A stretch of 64,000 bases of DNA from Nocardioides daedukensis. GTDB lineage: Bacteria; Actinomycetota; Actinomycetes; Propionibacteriales; Nocardioidaceae. Within the stretch, counting starts at the first letter, position 1, and each line of letters starts with the position of its first letter. The notes beneath the pieces are model-generated. The model searched no databases and was not told the DNA's origin. It was given only the letters and a program-made list of their open reading frames with translations. The translations under genes were made by a program, and so were the position numbers. Location of the stretch: the NCBI RefSeq assembly GCF_013408415.1, contig NZ_JACCAA010000001.1, positions 2,232,001 through 2,296,000 of the forward strand, in the 5' to 3' direction. Shown piece after piece: positions 8,275 to 15,918 of the stretch.

Positions 8275-9291
8275 ATGAAGAACATCGGCTTCCTGAACTT
8301 CGGCCACTGGTCCGCCGCCCCGCAGTCGCAGGTCCAGACCGCCTCCGACGCGCTGCTGCAGTCGATCGACCTCGCAGTGGCTGCCGAGGAGGTCGGGGCG
8401 GACGGTGCCTACTTCCGGGTGCACCACTTCGCGCAACAGCTCGCCTCGCCCTTCCCGCTGCTCGCCGCGATCGGCGCGAAGACCAGCCGGATCGAGATCG
8501 GCACCGGCGTGATCGACATGCGCTACGAGAACCCGCTCTACATGACCGAGGACGCGGGTGCGGCCGACCTGATCGCCGGTGGCCGGCTGCAGCTCGGCAT
8601 CAGCCGGGGATCACCGGAGCAGGTCATCGACGGGTTCCGCTACTTCGGCTATGAGCCGCCGGAGGGCGACCACGCCGAGATGGCGCGCCAGCACACGGCG
8701 ATCTTCCTGCAGCAGCTGGAGGGCAAGGGCTTCGCGCAGCCCAACCCGCGTCCGATGTTCCCCAACCCGCCTGGCCTGTTGCGTCTTGAGCCGCATTCCC
8801 CCGGCCTCCGCGACCGGATCTGGTGGGGTGCGGGCTCCCGCGCCACCGCGGTGTGGACTGCGGAGCAGGGGATGAACCTGATGAGCTCGACGCTGCTCAC
8901 CGAGGACACGGGTGTGCCGTTCCACCAGCTCCAGGCCGAGCAGATCCAGATGTTCCGCGACGCCTGGACGGCCGCCGGTCACCAGCGGGAGCCGCGGGTC
9001 TCGGTGTCGCGCAGCATCTTCCCGATCGTGAGCTCGATGGATCGGGCCTACTTCGGTGACGAGTCGCGCAGCCAGGACCAGGTCGGGAACCTGGAGGGCG
9101 GCCGGGCCCGTTTCGGCAAGACCTATGCCGGTGAGATCGACCAGCTGGTCAAGGACCTGGCCGAGGACGAGGCGATCGCCGCGGCCGACACCGTCCTGAT
9201 CGCGGTGCCGAACCAGCTGGGTGTCGACTACAACACCCAGATCATCGAGAACATCGTGCGCTACGTCGCTCCCGAGCTGGGCTGGCGCTGA
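8275..9291 (+). CDS. LLM class flavin-dependent oxidoreductase
   Basis: A luciferase-like monooxygenase of 338 residues that uses FMN or F420. Family features are the opening strand MKNIGFLNFGHW, the GADGAYFRVHHF segment with the cofactor-contacting His pair, IEIGTGVIDMRYENPLYMTE, and RLQLGISRGSPEQ. It most resembles FMN-dependent bacterial luciferase-type oxidoreductases of unknown substrate. The gene diverges from the antitoxin-like gene with 64 bases between them, and no clear SD or -10 is visible. A large in-frame extension upstream is antisense to that neighbour and is not coding. Confidence 0.9.
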   Translation: MKNIGFLNFGHWSAAPQSQVQTASDALLQSIDLAVAAEEVGADGAYFRVHHFAQQLASPFPLLAAIGAKTSRIEIGTGVIDMRYENPLYMTEDAGAADLIAGGRLQLGISRGSPEQVIDGFRYFGYEPPEGDHAEMARQHTAIFLQQLEGKGFAQPNPRPMFPNPPGLLRLEPHSPGLRDRIWWGAGSRATAVWTAEQGMNLMSSTLLTEDTGVPFHQLQAEQIQMFRDAWTAAGHQREPRVSVSRSIFPIVSSMDRAYFGDESRSQDQVGNLEGGRARFGKTYAGEIDQLVKDLAEDEAIAAADTVLIAVPNQLGVDYNTQIIENIVRYVAPELGWR

Positions 9292-9295
9292 GCCC

Positions 9296-9718
9296 TCACT
9301 CGATGGTGAGCTCCAGGTCCACGCCCGCGTCCATCGTCGGCGTGGCCAGCCGGGTCACCGTGCCCTCGGTGACGGTGAACTCGTCGACCAGGTCGTTGAG
9401 GTTCGTTCCCCCGCTGGGGGTGGCGGGGGCGAGCCTCTGACTGCTGTGCAGTCGGATCTCGCCGTCGCCGACCTCGGTCACCTCGAAGGTCACCGGCCCC
9501 ATCGCCTCGATGGTGACCTCGCTGCCGAGGTGCACCTCCTCGGTGGTCACCTCAGGCACAGCCGGTGAGGGGCTCTCCGCCCAACCGTTCCAGCTGGTGG
9601 CCTCGATCGTCAGCGTGACCGGCTCTGCGGGCGTGCCGACGGTGCCGGTGTCCCCTGAGCCAGCGCAGGCCCCGAGCCCGGCAATCAGGACGAGGCAGGC
9701 CGCGAGAGTCATCTTCAT
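9296..9718 (-). CDS. small lipoprotein
   Basis: A 140-residue exported protein. The N-terminus MKMTLAACLVLIAGLGACAG is a lipoprotein signal with lipobox GLGAC. After a Gly/Ser/Thr linker the mature part is rich in beta-strand patterns and acidic residues (VTLTIEATSWNGW, EVHLGSEVTIEAMGPVTFEV). It looks like a small Ig-like or beta-sandwich domain. No enzyme motif is present and the role is unknown. It converges on the flavin oxidoreductase gene with four bases between stop codons. Confidence 0.7.
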   Translation of the reverse strand: MKMTLAACLVLIAGLGACAGSGDTGTVGTPAEPVTLTIEATSWNGWAESPSPAVPEVTTEEVHLGSEVTIEAMGPVTFEVTEVGDGEIRLHSSQRLAPATPSGGTNLNDLVDEFTVTEGTVTRLATPTMDAGVDLELTIE

Positions 9719-9739
9719 GACCCTGTGACGGGGTGGTCG

Positions 9740-10696
9740 TCAGTTCGGTTCCAACGCACCCTGCAGCCAGCCCCACGCCTGGCTGATCTCGTCGGCGGTG
9801 GCCCGGGTGCCGGGAACCAGGTGCGTGGGTCGCGGGCGGCGGTCGTGCCAGAACCGCCCGTTGGGCAGCTCCTGCTCGGTCGCCGCCAGCCAGACGCTCG
9901 TGTCCGCGCCTTCCTCGTCGTCGCGCAGGGCGCCGCGGGTGAGCTTGCGGAAGGCGGGCAGTGACTCCTGTACGCCGGGGGTGTCGGCCCAGCCCGGATG
10001 CATCGCAGCCGTCGTTATCCGGTCCAGCGACCACCGGTCGGCGAGCAACGGGAGCATCTCGACCTGCATCCGCTTGGAACGTGCATAGGCGGTCGCGGGG
10101 GCATAGTCCCCGTCGCGGAACTCGGGATCGGCCGCGGGCAGGCGCTGGGCATACATCCCACCGCTGCTGACCAGGATCACCCGGCCGTCGCGCAGGCGTT
10201 CGTGCAGGAGCTCGGTCATCAGCACCGGGCTCAGGACGTGCACGGCCATGCTCAGCTCGTGGCCCTGCGGCGACTCGGTCCGCTCGGGGGGCATCACGCC
10301 GGCGTTGTGGATCACGGCGTGCACCTCGGACACCGACAGCTCGCGGGCGAAGCGGCGTACGTCGTCAAGGTCTGCCAGGTCGCAGCGCTCGATGTGCAGG
10401 TCCGCGTCCGGGGTCCGCTCGAGGATCCGCTCGCGCACCCGGTTGCCCTTGTCCTCGTCGCGGACCACCATGTGCACGGTCGCGCCGAGCTCGGCCAGCG
10501 CCTCCACGCAGCCGATGCCGAGCCCCGAGCTGGCGCCGGTGACCAGCACGTGCCGACCGGCGATCGCTCCGGGCGCGGGGTCCGCCGGCCAGCCCGGCAG
10601 GCGTCGACGCAGGTCGAACCCGAAGCGGGTGTAGCCGCCGACCATGGTGCGGTCGAGGAAGGTGTCCAGGGCCCGGGCGGGCAGAGGCATGGTCAT
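9740..10696 (-). CDS. short-chain dehydrogenase/reductase (DHRS12-like)
   Basis: An SDR of 318 residues. The cofactor motif TGASSGLG lies near residue 52, the NAG motif in HNAGVMPPE, the catalytic Ser in VILVSSGGM and YxxxK in YARSK. The N-terminal extension of about 45 residues before the Rossmann fold, and the upstream partner, match the DHRS12-type SDRs that are found next to SRPBCC proteins. The gene overlaps the upstream SRPBCC gene by ATGA, so the two form a translationally coupled pair. The substrate is probably lipophilic but not known. Confidence 0.85.
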   Translation of the reverse strand: MTMPLPARALDTFLDRTMVGGYTRFGFDLRRRLPGWPADPAPGAIAGRHVLVTGASSGLGIGCVEALAELGATVHMVVRDEDKGNRVRERILERTPDADLHIERCDLADLDDVRRFARELSVSEVHAVIHNAGVMPPERTESPQGHELSMAVHVLSPVLMTELLHERLRDGRVILVSSGGMYAQRLPAADPEFRDGDYAPATAYARSKRMQVEMLPLLADRWSLDRITTAAMHPGWADTPGVQESLPAFRKLTRGALRDDEEGADTSVWLAATEQELPNGRFWHDRRPRPTHLVPGTRATADEISQAWGWLQGALEPN

Positions 10697-11199
10697 CGTC
10701 CCGCCTCCAGTGCGTCGAGGCTGGCGCGCAGCTGCCGGATGGTCTTGCGGGCGAGGAAGGGGAGATAGGCGGCCACCAGCGGGGAGATCGCCTTCGCTCC
10801 TCCGGAGAACGAGAACTCCGCGTGATAGCTCACCTCGGAGCCGTCGGCGCTGGCCCGGATGCCGAGCACGTCGTGGCCCTCGAACTGCTCGTTGCGCCCG
10901 ACCATGTGCACCCGGGTCGGCCGCTCGAGCTCGACGGTGGTGTAGCTGACCTCGGTCTCGCGGCCCATGAAGACCGAGACGTTGCGATAGGTGCTGCCGA
11001 CTCCGCCGTCACCCTCGATCAGCTCGCAGGTCTTGGTGCCGGGGTCCCACGCCTCCGCGTTGCGGAAGTCCGCCAGATAGCGGAAGACGCGCTCCGGCGG
11101 TGCCGTGGTGAACAGCGTGCGGCTGACGGACGGCCTCATCGGATTCACGAAGAACAGCTCCTCTTGATCGGAAGGTCGGGCCTTCCTCCGATCATCCAT
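10693..11199 (-). CDS. SRPBCC family protein
   Basis: A START/Bet v1-fold (SRPBCC) protein of 168 residues, a fold that binds hydrophobic ligands. Typical features are the opening strand SRTLFTTAPPERVFRYLADF, a central antiparallel set ending SYHAEFSFSG, and the long C-terminal helix FLARKTIRQLRASLDALE. The start at 11199 has GGAG five bases upstream. A 22-residue basic head precedes the domain. It is the first gene of the coupled pair with the SDR. Confidence 0.78.
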   Translation of the reverse strand: MDDRRKARPSDQEELFFVNPMRPSVSRTLFTTAPPERVFRYLADFRNAEAWDPGTKTCELIEGDGGVGSTYRNVSVFMGRETEVSYTTVELERPTRVHMVGRNEQFEGHDVLGIRASADGSEVSYHAEFSFSGGAKAISPLVAAYLPFLARKTIRQLRASLDALEAGR

Positions 11200-11272
11200 G
11201 GTCACTCCAACTCGAGCCGGCCGAGACGACTAGGCTGACCGGGCGTCACCGCCGAACACGAGGAGCCGTCTG

Positions 11273-11707
11273 ATGGGTCAGGTCACCGCAACCGCCGAGG
11301 CAACCGTTGCCGCACCGCCCGCCGACGTCGTCGCGGCTCTCGCCGACTACGAGGTGACCCGCCCCGGGATCCTCTCCGCGCACTACAGCGACTACGCCGT
11401 CGAGCAGGGCGGCCAGGGCGACGGGACCGTGGTCACCTGGCGGCTGCAGGCAACCGAGAAGCGGGTACGCCACGTGGTCGCCGACATCACCACCACCTCC
11501 GACTCGGTCACCGAGACCGACCGCAACTCCTCGATGGTGACCACCTGGCGGGTGCTGCCCCGCGACAGCGGCAGCAAGGTCCTGGTGGTCACGACGTGGC
11601 AGGGCGCAGGCGGCATCGGTGGCTTCTTCGAGCGAACCTTCGCACCCAAGGGTCTTCGGGCGATCCACGAGGAAGTGCTCGCCAACCTCGCCGCACGCCT
11701 GCGCTGA
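11273..11707 (+). CDS. SRPBCC family protein
   Basis: A second, unrelated-looking SRPBCC protein of 144 residues. It opens with VTATAEATVAAPPADVVAALAD, the standard first strand and helix, and ends with the helix FFERTFAPKGLRAIHEEVLANL, which fits polyketide-cyclase-like members. The ATG at 11273 has CGAGGAGC as ribosome binding site. It diverges from the other SRPBCC gene, so the two could be an old duplicated pair. Ligand unknown. Confidence 0.82.
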   Translation: MGQVTATAEATVAAPPADVVAALADYEVTRPGILSAHYSDYAVEQGGQGDGTVVTWRLQATEKRVRHVVADITTTSDSVTETDRNSSMVTTWRVLPRDSGSKVLVVTTWQGAGGIGGFFERTFAPKGLRAIHEEVLANLAARLR

Positions 11708-11718
11708 GCCTCGGTCCG

Positions 11719-11739
11719 CAGAGCGTCAATTCACGACGG
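11719..11739 (-). repeat. single copy of the dispersed 'GTCGCNAATTGACGCTCTG' element
   Basis: Read on the minus strand this is CCGTCGTGAATTGACGCTCTG. It matches the third unit of the triple repeat at 27801-27900 in all but two positions. It sits between two convergent genes and supplies the stop codon of arsO, so the element has probably inserted at, or been copied into, the arsO 3' end. Confidence 0.5.
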
Positions 11740-13101
11740 CTCGGCGAGGGAGAGGGTCAGGGGCTCAGCCGGTCCACAGCAGCCGCCCCCATCGGCGGTC
11801 CCATCGACTTCGGCCGGGGCATCGAACACGCCCGAGCCTCCGCAGACACCCGACTCGGGAAGGGTGAGCTCGACCCGCTCGGCGGCCTCGTGGTCGCCAG
11901 CGATGGCCGCCACCACACTGCGGGTCTGCTCGAAACCGGTCAGGGCGAGGAATGACGGTGCTCGTCCGTAGGACTTCATCCCGACCAAGTGGAGACCCGA
12001 CTCGGGCTGGGCGAGCTCACGAGCGCCGTGCGGATAGACCGTTCCGCAGGAGTGCACGTTGGGATCGATGAGCGGCGCGAGCTGGGTGGGCGCGGACAGG
12101 ACCGGGTCGAGGTCGAGGCGCACTTCGGACAGGAAGGACAGGTCGGGGCGGAACCCGGTGACCACGATGACCTCGTCGACCCCGTTCAGCACGGCACCGT
12201 CGGTGCTGGTGAGGACCAGCGGGCCCTCGCCCTCGCGTTCCGGGGAAACCTCTGCGGTGCGGAACGAGGTGACGACCTCGACGGGCCCGGACTCGACGGC
12301 ATCGTGGGCGCGCTGGCCCAGCGTGCCCCGCGCCTCGAGCTGATCGTTGTCGCCGCCGCCGAATGCGTCCCCGGTGCCCGAGCGGCGTACCAGCCATGAG
12401 ACCCGGGTCTCGGGGTGCTCCGCAGCCAGCGCTGCGAGTCCGACGAGGGTGTTCTGCGCCGAGGCGCCGGTGCCGGCAACCGCCACGTGCCTGCCGGCAT
12501 AGCGAGCCAGGGTGCTCGGGTCGGTGAAGTCCGGGATGCCGTAGCGGATCCGCTGGGCGTGGGCGTGCTCGCCGATCGCCGGCAGTCCGTCACCGCCCAG
12601 TGGGCTGGGGCCGCTCCAGGTGCCGGATGCATCGATGAGTGCCGCGGCGGGCATCCGGACCTGCACCCGGTCCGTCTCGACGTGGACGGTGAAGGGAGTG
12701 CTGTCGCGCTCCGCGTCGACCATCCGGTCACGGCCGTGCCGGGCGACACCGACGACCCTGTGCCCGAAGCGGATGTCGACCTCCTCGGTGGCGGCGAGTG
12801 CCGCCGCGAGCGGGACGAGGTAGCGCTCGACCCAGTCGTGGCCCGTCGGGTAGGCGCTTGACTCGGGAGCGACCCATCCCTTGGCTGCGAGGAGCTCACC
12901 CGCGGCGGGGTCGATCAGCTCGGACCAGGGCGAGAAGAGTCGGACATGGCCCCATTCGCGGACCGCGGCGCCGGCGGATTCACCCGCCTCCAGGACGACG
13001 GTCGGCAGGCCTCGCGCCTGGGCGTGTGCGGCTGCGGCCAGTCCGATCGGTCCCGCGCCGATGACGACGACAGGAGTGTTGGTCGAGGGAATGAGGCTCA
13101 T
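11731..13101 (-). CDS. arsO: ArsO-like FAD/NAD(P)-dependent flavoprotein
   Basis: A 456-residue two-dinucleotide-binding flavoprotein of the kind found in actinobacterial arsenic operons (ArsO). The FAD motif is VVVIGAGPIG (residues 11-20), the second Rossmann motif is HVAVAGTGASAQN, and VIVVTGFRPDLSF is the ATG-type motif. The tail is unusual: after a Gly/Ala-rich stretch it carries Cys420 and a Cys441-Cys442 pair, which could bind As(III). The start at 13101 has AAAAGGAAG as binding site; an open extension of 44 codons crosses the operators and is not likely coding. It is transcribed away from the arsR-arsN fusion gene. Confidence 0.8.
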   Translation of the reverse strand: MSLIPSTNTPVVVIGAGPIGLAAAAHAQARGLPTVVLEAGESAGAAVREWGHVRLFSPWSELIDPAAGELLAAKGWVAPESSAYPTGHDWVERYLVPLAAALAATEEVDIRFGHRVVGVARHGRDRMVDAERDSTPFTVHVETDRVQVRMPAAALIDASGTWSGPSPLGGDGLPAIGEHAHAQRIRYGIPDFTDPSTLARYAGRHVAVAGTGASAQNTLVGLAALAAEHPETRVSWLVRRSGTGDAFGGGDNDQLEARGTLGQRAHDAVESGPVEVVTSFRTAEVSPEREGEGPLVLTSTDGAVLNGVDEVIVVTGFRPDLSFLSEVRLDLDPVLSAPTQLAPLIDPNVHSCGTVYPHGARELAQPESGLHLVGMKSYGRAPSFLALTGFEQTRSVVAAIAGDHEAAERVELTLPESGVCGGSGVFDAPAEVDGTADGGGCCGPAEPLTLSLAEPS

Positions 13102-13115
13102 CAGGTCTTCCTTTT

Positions 13116-13186
13116 CATCGATAATGGTCGATGAAGGGACTCTATCGACGAACTTCGATGAACGCAACCATCGATGACGATCGATG
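13116..13186. promoter_or_regulatory. three phased ArsR operator candidates
   Basis: Three copies of CATCGA-N6-TCGATG lie between arsO and the arsR-arsN fusion: 13116-13133 (perfect), 13143-13160 (TATCGA in the first arm) and 13169-13186 (perfect). The copies begin 27 and 26 bases apart, about two and a half helical turns. The third copy ends directly before the TAGGGT -10 hexamer of the fusion gene and the first lies about 15 bases from the arsO start, so a bound ArsR dimer could block both promoters. Confidence 0.75.
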
Positions 13187-13192
13187 TAGGGT
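13187..13192 (+). promoter_or_regulatory. leaderless -10 element of the arsR-arsN gene
   Basis: TAGGGT is followed by six bases and the GTG start at 13199. It abuts the third operator copy, so repressor binding there would cover the promoter. Confidence 0.6.
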
Positions 13193-13198
13193 GGTCGC

Positions 13199-14050
13199 GT
13201 GGAGACAACGACAGAACGCGCCGGCCTCAGCAACGCCTCGGCGGAGACCTATGCCGAGTGGTTCGCCACCCTCGCCGACGCCACCAGGGTCCGGCTCCTG
13301 CACACGGTCTCGTCCTCGGCCACCGGCGCCCTCAGCGTGGGCGACCTGGCGGCGGCGCTCGGGATCAGCCAGTCCACCTGCTCGCACCATGTCCGCAAGC
13401 TCGCCGAGGTCGGGTTCGTGGCCGTCGACAAGGTCGGCACCTCCTCGATCGTCTCGGTCAACCCGGCGTGCTGCACCGGGCTGCCCCACGCCGCCGACGT
13501 GGTGATGGGCACCCTGTCGTCCCCGCCGTGCTGTCCCGAAGACCTCCCCGCAGACGTCACCACCCGCGCCATGACCGATGCCGATCTCCCCGCGGTGCGT
13601 GACATCTATGCCGAGAGCCTCGCCACCCGCAACGCCACCTTCGAGACCCGGGTCCCCGATCTCGAGACGCTGGCGAGCCGATGGCTGTCCGGGCACCGCT
13701 GGGTCGCCGAGGGCGACCTCGACGGCAGCCGGACCATCCTCGGTTGGACCGCGATCAGCCCTGTCTCCGCGCGGGAGTGCTATGCCGGGGTTGGTGAGAC
13801 CACGGTCCATGTCACCGAAGGAGCACGCGGTCGAGGAGTGGGCAAGAGCCTGCTGTGGCGGCAGGTGAACGAGGCGGATGCGGGAGGCCTGTGGACCCTG
13901 CAGGCCTCGGTCTTTCCGGAGAACCGGGCCTCGATCGCCCTCCACCACTCGGCCGGTTACCGGACCCTCGCGGTGCGATCCCGGATCGCCCAGCTCGACG
14001 GGGTCTGGCGGGACACGGTCCTGCTCGAGCGTCGCCGCGAGGACGACTGA
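13199..14050 (+). CDS. ArsR repressor fused to an ArsN-type GNAT acetyltransferase
   Basis: Two domains in one 283-residue chain. Residues 15-90 are an ArsR winged helix (LADATRVRLLH, recognition helix SQSTCSHHVRKL), followed by Cys91-Cys92 and Cys111-Cys112, likely As(III) ligands. Residues 122-279 are a GNAT domain close to phosphinothricin/arsinothricin acetyltransferases (ArsN1): HRWVAEGD, the acetyl-CoA loop GARGRGVGKSLL, NRASIALHHSAGYR and the closing GVWRDTVLLERR. I infer that one protein both senses trivalent arsenic and N-acetylates an arsinothricin-like amino acid. It heads the operon with arsR, acr3 and arsC. A fusion created by assembly error is unlikely since the frame is open and codon use is even. 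Confidence 0.85.
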   Translation: METTTERAGLSNASAETYAEWFATLADATRVRLLHTVSSSATGALSVGDLAAALGISQSTCSHHVRKLAEVGFVAVDKVGTSSIVSVNPACCTGLPHAADVVMGTLSSPPCCPEDLPADVTTRAMTDADLPAVRDIYAESLATRNATFETRVPDLETLASRWLSGHRWVAEGDLDGSRTILGWTAISPVSARECYAGVGETTVHVTEGARGRGVGKSLLWRQVNEADAGGLWTLQASVFPENRASIALHHSAGYRTLAVRSRIAQLDGVWRDTVLLERRREDD

Positions 14051-14067
14051 CCCCGATTCGGCGCAAG

Positions 14068-14081
14068 ACATAGACCGATGT
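14068..14081. promoter_or_regulatory. possible operator before the second arsR
   Basis: The 43-base gap between the fusion gene and arsR holds ACAT-AGACCG-ATGT, a short dyad, followed by TAAGTATTGACGC and the ATG. The AT-richer composition suggests an internal promoter under ArsR control. The dyad does not match the CATCGA-N6-TCGATG operators upstream, so the two repressors may read different sites. Confidence 0.35.
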
Positions 14082-14093
14082 AAGTATTGACGC

Positions 14094-14438
14094 ATGTCGA
14101 TATCTGCCTCCCCGGAGTGCTGCACCCAGCTGGCGCGCGAGCCAATGACCGCAGAACAGGCCGACCAGGTGGTGCCCGTGCTCCGCGCCCTCGCGGACCC
14201 GGTCCGGCTGCGGCTGATGTCGATGGTCCTCTCCCACGAGAACGCCGAGGCCTGCGCGTGCGACCTGCTGCCGGCCTTCGACCTGTCCCAGCCGACGATC
14301 AGCCACCACCTCAAGGTGCTGCACGAGTCCGGTCTGCTGGATCGCGAGAAGCGCGGGGTCTGGGTCTACTACCGGGCCCGGCCCGCGGCGATCGAGTCGA
14401 TCGCAGCCCTCTTCACCACCGAGATGGCACTGCGATGA
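14094..14438 (+). CDS. arsR: ArsR/SmtB family arsenic repressor
   Basis: A 114-residue ArsR repressor. The helix-turn-helix is LLPAFDLSQPTISHHLKVLHESGLL with the LRALADPVRLRLM dimer helix before it. The As(III) ligands look like those of the Corynebacterium type: Cys9-Cys10 at the N-terminus and Cys54/Cys56 in ACACDLL, rather than the ELCVCDL motif of plasmid ArsR. The stop codon overlaps the acr3 start by ATGA. It presumably derepresses the operon on arsenite entry. Confidence 0.92.
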   Translation: MSISASPECCTQLAREPMTAEQADQVVPVLRALADPVRLRLMSMVLSHENAEACACDLLPAFDLSQPTISHHLKVLHESGLLDREKRGVWVYYRARPAAIESIAALFTTEMALR

Positions 14439-15511
14439 AGCGGCTCGGACTGCTCGACCGGCTCCTGCCCGTCTGGATCATGGCTGCAATGGCACTCGGA
14501 CTGGTCCTGGGCCGATCCGTCACCGGTCTGGACGAGGCTCTCTCGGAGATCGAGGTCGGGTCCGTCTCCCTCCCGATCGCCATCGGCCTGCTGCTGATGA
14601 TGTACCCGGTCCTGGCCAAGGTCCGCTACGACGAGCTCGGCCACGTCACCGGCGACCGCAGGCTCCTGGTCTCCTCGATTGTGCTGAACTGGGTCCTCGG
14701 CCCGGCGTTGATGTTCGCGCTGGCCTGGCTACTCCTTCCCGACCTGCCCGAATATCGCACCGGCCTGATCATCGTCGGCCTGGCCCGCTGCATCGCGATG
14801 GTGCTCATCTGGAACGACCTCGCCTGCGGGGACGGCGAGGCCGCGGCGATCTTGGTCGCGCTCAACGCGGTCTTCCAGATCCTCGCCTTCGCCGGGCTCG
14901 GCTACTTCTACCTCGAGCTGCTCCCCGGCTGGCTCGGCCTGGACCAGACCGGCCTCGACGTCTCGGTCTGGAGCATCGCCAAGTCCGTGCTGGTCTTCCT
15001 CGGCATCCCGCTGGCTGCCGGGTTCCTGACCCGCACGCTGGCTGAGCGCGCGAAGGGCCGCGAGTGGTACGAGGCCAGGTTCCTGCCCAAGATCGGACCG
15101 TTGGCCCTCTATGGCCTGCTGTTCACCATCGTCATCCTGTTCGCCCTCCAGGGCGACACCATCACCGGCAACCCCCTCGACGTCGCCCGGATCGCCCTGC
15201 CACTGCTCGCCTACTTCACGCTGATGTGGGCCGGGTCCTTCCTGATGGGCTACCGGCTGGGGATGAGCTATGAACGCACCACGGCACTGGCGTTCACCGC
15301 CGCCGGCAACAACTTCGAGCTCGCCATCGCCGTCGCCATCGGCGTCTTCGGCGTCACCTCCGGCGAGGCACTCGCCGGCGTCGTCGGCCCTCTGATCGAG
15401 GTCCCGGTGCTGGTCGGGCTGGTCTACGTCGCGCTCTGGGCGAGACGCCGCTGCTACCCGAGCGACCACTCACCGTCCGCGCACGACGTACCCCGGAGGA
15501 CCTCCGCATGA
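14435..15511 (+). CDS. acr3: ACR3 family arsenite efflux transporter
   Basis: A ten-helix arsenite exporter of 358 residues. The essential Cys is Cys119 in GLARCIAMVLIWNDL and the essential Glu is Glu295 in AAGNNFELAIA; their spacing of 176 residues equals that known for Cys129 and Glu305 of the Corynebacterium glutamicum protein. It extrudes As(OH)3 using the proton gradient. Translation is coupled to arsR upstream (ATGA overlap) and to arsC downstream (ATGA overlap). Confidence 0.95.
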   Translation: MKRLGLLDRLLPVWIMAAMALGLVLGRSVTGLDEALSEIEVGSVSLPIAIGLLLMMYPVLAKVRYDELGHVTGDRRLLVSSIVLNWVLGPALMFALAWLLLPDLPEYRTGLIIVGLARCIAMVLIWNDLACGDGEAAAILVALNAVFQILAFAGLGYFYLELLPGWLGLDQTGLDVSVWSIAKSVLVFLGIPLAAGFLTRTLAERAKGREWYEARFLPKIGPLALYGLLFTIVILFALQGDTITGNPLDVARIALPLLAYFTLMWAGSFLMGYRLGMSYERTTALAFTAAGNNFELAIAVAIGVFGVTSGEALAGVVGPLIEVPVLVGLVYVALWARRRCYPSDHSPSAHDVPRRTSA

Positions 15512-15918
15512 ACGCCACGCCCGAAGTGCTCTTCGTCTGCGTCCACAACCAGGGCCGCTCGCAGATGGCCGCCGCGCTCCTCGACCACCACGGGGCCGGT
15601 CGCGTCCAGGTGCGCTCGGCCGGGTCTGCACCCGCGGACTCCGTGAACCCGGCAGTCGTCGAGGTGATGGCCGAGCTGGGGATCGACATCTCCCGCGAGC
15701 TCCCCAAGAAGTTGCTCACTGCCGACGTCGAGGCCTCCGACGTCGTGATCACCATGGGCTGCGGGGACGCCTGCCCGATCTTCCCCGGCAAGCGCTACGA
15801 GGACTGGGCCCTGAGCGACCCGTCGGGCCAGGGTCCAGATGCCGTGCGCGAGATCCGCGACGAGATCGATGCCCGGGTCCGCCAGCTGCTCAGCGAGCTG
15901 GTCGGGCCGCCTGGCTGA
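15508..15918 (+). CDS. arsC: arsenate reductase, LMW-phosphatase fold
   Basis: A 136-residue arsenate reductase of the low-molecular-weight phosphatase type. The nucleophile loop is VCVHNQGRSQ (Cys11), and Cys85 and Cys89 lie in MGCGDACPIFPGKRYEDW. The aspartate of DP is in LSDPSGQ. Actinobacterial members use thioredoxin or mycothiol; the sequence alone does not decide which. It makes arsenite, which ACR3 exports. The last 29 bases overlap the end of the converging crotonase gene. Confidence 0.93.
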   Translation: MNATPEVLFVCVHNQGRSQMAAALLDHHGAGRVQVRSAGSAPADSVNPAVVEVMAELGIDISRELPKKLLTADVEASDVVITMGCGDACPIFPGKRYEDWALSDPSGQGPDAVREIRDEIDARVRQLLSELVGPPG

